From an uncultured Christensenellaceae bacterium (lineage in GTDB: Bacteria > Bacillota > Clostridia > Christensenellales > UBA1242): a stretch of 8,451 bases of DNA. The notes under the pieces are model-generated. The model saw nothing but the letters and a program-made list of their open reading frames with translations, had not been told where the DNA came from and made no database searches. Location: contig CATLDS010000012.1 in the NCBI GenBank assembly GCA_949902685.1, positions 1 through 8,451 on the forward strand, written 5' to 3'. The position numbers and the translations under genes are program-made. Shown here piece after piece: positions 6,501 to 8,451 of the stretch (within the stretch, counting starts at the first letter, position 1; every line of letters starts with the position of its first letter).

Positions 6501-7167
6501 ATAATTCTTTCTTGATTATGTGATACTGTTTTTTATCGAAATCAATCAGTCCTTCCGCCTTCATTTTTGATAATTCAGTGGACATTGCACTTCTATCAAC
6601 CGAGAGATAATTAGCAAGTTCCGTCTTATTAAATGGTATCTCAAAGTATGTAGAATTTGATTTTTTGCTCATAGAAATGAAGTATGACATCAATTTCTCT
6701 CTAGTACTCTTTTTTGACATATGATACAGTTTGTCAAGCAATTTCATACTACTTTCTGCAACTGTCTGCATCAAGTTTTTTAGAACAAAATCATGACGTT
6801 TACATTTATTAGGGCAAGGATTAAGCAATCTATGAGTATTTAAGAAAAGTACCAAACTCTTCTCTGTCGCTATCAAATTGTCCTTATAAAATTTTTCACC
6901 AGCGAACGCTGACTCTACTCCATATGTGTCTCCGCACTTCAGTTGAGAGAGTATCGAAATTTCGCCTAAACTATCTATATTCTGGGCGATTGCAGCCCCT
7001 TTGAGTATCAAAATCACGTACTCCAATTCATCACCTTGAGATACTATTATTTCGTTTTTGTCAAATGTTTTGAACCTAGTTTTGAAACAAAACATCATTG
7101 CTTGACACTCAAATTCATTGGCGTCTTTGAATATTTTGGTAGTTTTTAATTCCAAAAAATGTTCCAC
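6499..7167 (-). CDS. Crp/Fnr-family transcriptional regulator
   Basis: 222-residue regulator with an N-terminal cyclic-nucleotide-binding-type beta-roll (about 15-115), a long dimerisation helix (about 125-150) and a C-terminal winged helix-turn-helix (TELANYLSVDRSAMSTELSK, about 182-201). I chose GTG at 7165-7167 because AAAGGAGA lies five bases upstream of it. A longer frame opening at a GTG at 7195-7197 would put that ribosome binding site inside the gene. Five cysteines occur: 21, 27, 78, 118 and 122. The CPNKC pair before the dimer helix recalls the CxxxC seen in clostridial Crp/Fnr proteins and could bind a metal or cluster, or sense redox. The cAMP-contacting PRTATV-type segment is not seen, so it is unlikely to be a cAMP receptor. 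It is divergent from nrdD, with a palindrome between them that fits an activator site for nrdD and an autoregulatory site. Confidence 0.9.
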   Translation of the reverse strand: MEHFLELKTTKIFKDANEFECQAMMFCFKTRFKTFDKNEIIVSQGDELEYVILILKGAAIAQNIDSLGEISILSQLKCGDTYGVESAFAGEKFYKDNLIATEKSLVLFLNTHRLLNPCPNKCKRHDFVLKNLMQTVAESSMKLLDKLYHMSKKSTREKLMSYFISMSKKSNSTYFEIPFNKTELANYLSVDRSAMSTELSKMKAEGLIDFDKKQYHIIKKEL

Positions 7168-7171
7168 AAAT

Positions 7172-7179
7172 TCTCCTTT
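7172..7179 (-). promoter_or_regulatory. Ribosome binding site that sets the Crp/Fnr start
   Basis: AAAGGAGA on the minus strand, with GGAG five bases before GTG at 7167. The same five-base spacing is seen for degV and nrdD, which supports the shorter start. Confidence 0.85.
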
Positions 7180-7180
7180 T

Positions 7181-7196
7181 TGTTGTAAAAACAACA
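7181..7196. promoter_or_regulatory. Putative CRP/FNR-type operator TGTTGT-N4-ACAACA
   Basis: A perfect 16-bp palindrome, TGTTGT (7181-7186), AAAA, ACAACA (7191-7196). It has the two-half-site, four-base-spacer form of FNR-family sites (FNR: TTGAT-N4-ATCAA). Its centre (7188.5) is 41.5 bases upstream of the predicted nrdD start point at 7230 and about 16 bases downstream of the predicted start point of the Crp/Fnr gene at 7204. It would serve as an activator site for nrdD and a roadblock-type repression site for the regulator. Confidence 0.65.
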
Positions 7197-7210
7197 CTTT
7201 TTATACTGTC

Positions 7211-7239
7211 ATTATAGTATAATTGAAATGTAAAGTCAA
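7211..7239 (-). promoter_or_regulatory. Predicted promoter of the Crp/Fnr regulator gene
   Basis: Minus strand: -35 TTGACT (7234-7239, 5/6), 17-bp spacer, -10 TATAAT (7211-7216, perfect). The expected start point is near 7204, giving a leader of about 37 bases that holds the palindrome and the ribosome binding site. Confidence 0.8.
7218..7223 (+). promoter_or_regulatory. Predicted -10 box of nrdD, no -35 match
   Basis: A perfect TATAAT sits back to back with the opposing -10 box, one base between them (ATTATA-G-TATAAT). No TTGACA-like hexamer occurs 16-18 bases upstream; the palindrome at 7181-7196 ends just before the place where the -35 would be. This fits an activator-dependent promoter with a start point at about 7230. 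Confidence 0.65.
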
Positions 7240-7257
7240 ACGAACGTGGTTTGGTTT
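7233..7257 (+). other. Possible hairpin in the nrdD leader RNA
   Basis: AAGUCAAAC (7233-7241) can pair with GUUUGGUUU (7249-7257) as a nine-pair stem with two G-U pairs and a seven-base loop, near the 5' end of the predicted transcript. It ends seven bases before the ribosome binding site. It could stabilise the mRNA; chance is not excluded. Confidence 0.3.
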
Positions 7258-7264
7258 ATTACTT

Positions 7265-7270
7265 AGGAGG
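7265..7270 (+). promoter_or_regulatory. Strong ribosome binding site of nrdD
   Basis: Full AGGAGG complement, five bases before the ATG at 7276. It confirms the nrdD start and predicts efficient translation. Confidence 0.92.
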
Positions 7271-7275
7271 GAATA

Positions 7276-8451
7276 ATGAAAGTAATCAAACGTAATGGAC
7301 AAGAGGTAACTTTTGATAGCGACAAAATACGCGTTGCTGTATCCAAAGCGAATGTATCGGTAGATGAAGCTAGCAAGCGCTTAACTGACGAACAGATTAA
7401 TAAAATCACAAAAGATGTGACTAATGAATGTGAGTCTATGGGAAGAGCTACTGGAGTTGAAGAAATTCAAGACTTGGTAGAACTATCTATAATGAAGCAA
7501 GGAGCGTATCTTGTAGCTAAGAATTATATTACCTATCGCTATGACAGACAACTTGCCCGTAAAGCGAATACTACTGACGAAAAGGTATTCGCACTAATAG
7601 ATTGCACCAACGAAGAGTTGAAGCAAGAGAACAGTAATAAAAATCCAACCGTGAATAGCGTGCAAAGAGATTATATGGCTGGCGAAATGAGTAAAGATTT
7701 AACTGAGAGATTTTTACTTCCACCACATATCTGGAAAGCGCATCAAGAGGGTCTTATACATTTCCATGACGCTGACTATTTCGCTCAACGTATGCACAAC
7801 TGTGATTTAGTCAACCTTGAAGATATGCTTCAAAATGGAACTGTAATATCTAGCACACTAATTGAACGTCCACACTCTTTCTCGACAGCCTGCAACATAG
7901 CTACACAAATAGTAGCGCAAGTCGCATCAAGTCAGTACGGCGGTCAAAGTATTAGCCTTGCACACCTCGCACCATTCGTAGAGGTAAGCAGACAGAAAAT
8001 TAGAAAAGAAGTTATTGAAGAATTAAAATTAGCAGGTGTAGAACCAGACGATGAAGTCGTTCACAAGATTACAGAGAGTCGCGTACGTCAAGAAATTAAC
8101 CGCGGTGTACAGACCATTCAATACCAAGTAATTACACTGATGACCACTAATGGACAAGCTCCGTTCTTAACAGAATTTTTATATTTAGGAGAAGCCAAGA
8201 ACGAACGCGAGCGCGAAGACCTCGCTATGATTATAGAAGAGACCCTTGAACAACGTTATAAAGGTGTAAAGAACGAAAAAGGTGTCTATATCACCCCAGC
8301 TTTCCCTAAGATTATTTACGTATTAGAGGAGAGCAACATACACCCAGAAAGCAAGTATTACTACCTAACTAAATTGGCAGCTAAATGCACTGCTAAACGT
8401 CTAGTACCAGACTATATTAGCGAAAAGAAAATGCTAGAACTCAAAGTAGAC
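7276..8451 (+). CDS. nrdD: Anaerobic (class III) ribonucleoside-triphosphate reductase, 3' partial
   Basis: Oxygen-sensitive glycyl-radical enzyme that reduces ribonucleoside triphosphates to dNTPs in the cytosol with formate as usual reductant; it needs the radical-SAM activase NrdG. The window holds the first 392 codons of the usual roughly 700-plus. Residues 1-90 are the ATP-cone allosteric domain (MKVIKRNGQEVTFDSDKI, then YITYRYDRQLARK). The catalytic barrel begins near NPTVNSVQRDYMAGEMSKDL. Cys176 in MHNCDLVNL aligns with the substrate-site cysteine of E. coli NrdD (Cys175). RPHSFSTACNIATQI and YGGQSISLAHLAPFV are typical. The second active-site cysteine, the zinc site and the glycyl-radical loop are beyond the window end. 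nrdG is expected downstream. Control probably runs through the divergent Crp/Fnr-like regulator. Confidence 0.96.
   Translation, partial: MKVIKRNGQEVTFDSDKIRVAVSKANVSVDEASKRLTDEQINKITKDVTNECESMGRATGVEEIQDLVELSIMKQGAYLVAKNYITYRYDRQLARKANTTDEKVFALIDCTNEELKQENSNKNPTVNSVQRDYMAGEMSKDLTERFLLPPHIWKAHQEGLIHFHDADYFAQRMHNCDLVNLEDMLQNGTVISSTLIERPHSFSTACNIATQIVAQVASSQYGGQSISLAHLAPFVEVSRQKIRKEVIEELKLAGVEPDDEVVHKITESRVRQEINRGVQTIQYQVITLMTTNGQAPFLTEFLYLGEAKNEREREDLAMIIEETLEQRYKGVKNEKGVYITPAFPKIIYVLEESNIHPESKYYYLTKLAAKCTAKRLVPDYISEKKMLELKVD

Noticed and set aside
7165..7197. Upstream GTG at 7197 as start of the Crp/Fnr gene
   Set aside because: It would place the AAAGGAGA ribosome binding site inside the coding region and start only about seven bases from the predicted mRNA 5' end; GTG at 7167 fits better.
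7198..7275. NrdR boxes upstream of nrdD
   Set aside because: No copy resembling the ACACWATATATWGTGT consensus is found in the region; the palindrome present has a different sequence and spacing.
1..8451. Mobile element, CRISPR array, tRNA or a dedicated defence or biosynthetic system
   Set aside because: All space is filled by ordinary chromosomal gene families with short gaps; no transposase, terminal repeats, spacer array or tRNA-like fold was seen.

Overview
The window is a gene-dense stretch of an AT-rich bacterial chromosome. The AT-rich coding, the TTGACA/TATAAT promoters, the strong AGGAGG-type ribosome binding sites in front of some genes and the gene families (single-domain YigZ, DegV, TRAM-type rRNA uracil methyltransferase, clostridial-style Crp/Fnr regulator, class III ribonucleotide reductase) suggest a low-GC Bacillota-type organism able to live without oxygen. 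The sequence alone does not allow a genus to be named. All seven visible stop codons are TAA or TAG and Trp is encoded by TGG, so nothing indicates a non-standard code.

Layout, left to right: (1) the 3' part of an exported-type S1C (HtrA/trypsin-like) serine protease on the + strand, already open at base 1; (2) convergent to it, three minus-strand genes that read from right to left: degV family (fatty-acid-binding), yigZ/IMPACT-family protein, and argS; (3) divergent from degV, a plus-strand pair tetR-family regulator plus RlmD-like 23S rRNA uracil methyltransferase, overlapping by 11 bases; (4) convergent to these, a minus-strand Crp/Fnr-family regulator; (5) divergent from the regulator, the first 392 codons of nrdD, cut by the window end. 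No gap exceeds about 160 bases. No RNA gene, mobile element or CRISPR array is seen.

The main interest is in the non-coding DNA. Three genes (tetR, yigZ, argS) have a -35 box, a 17-bp spacer and a -10 box followed by exactly six bases and then ATG, with no Shine-Dalgarno sequence. This is the geometry of leaderless mRNAs. degV, the Crp/Fnr gene and nrdD instead have leaders and a Shine-Dalgarno sequence placed five bases before the start codon, so two initiation modes seem to coexist. Between the Crp/Fnr gene and nrdD a 16-bp palindrome (TGTTGT-AAAA-ACAACA) is centred exactly 41.5 bases upstream of the predicted nrdD start point, where nrdD has a perfect -10 but no recognisable -35. That is the arrangement of a class II CRP/FNR-activated promoter, and the same site falls just downstream of the regulator's own start point. 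The simplest model is that the Crp/Fnr-like protein switches on anaerobic dNTP synthesis and represses itself.

Both convergent gene pairs share one hairpin that overlaps both stop codons and can terminate transcription from both sides. The degV terminator runs almost directly into the yigZ -35 box. The region is therefore unusually compact.
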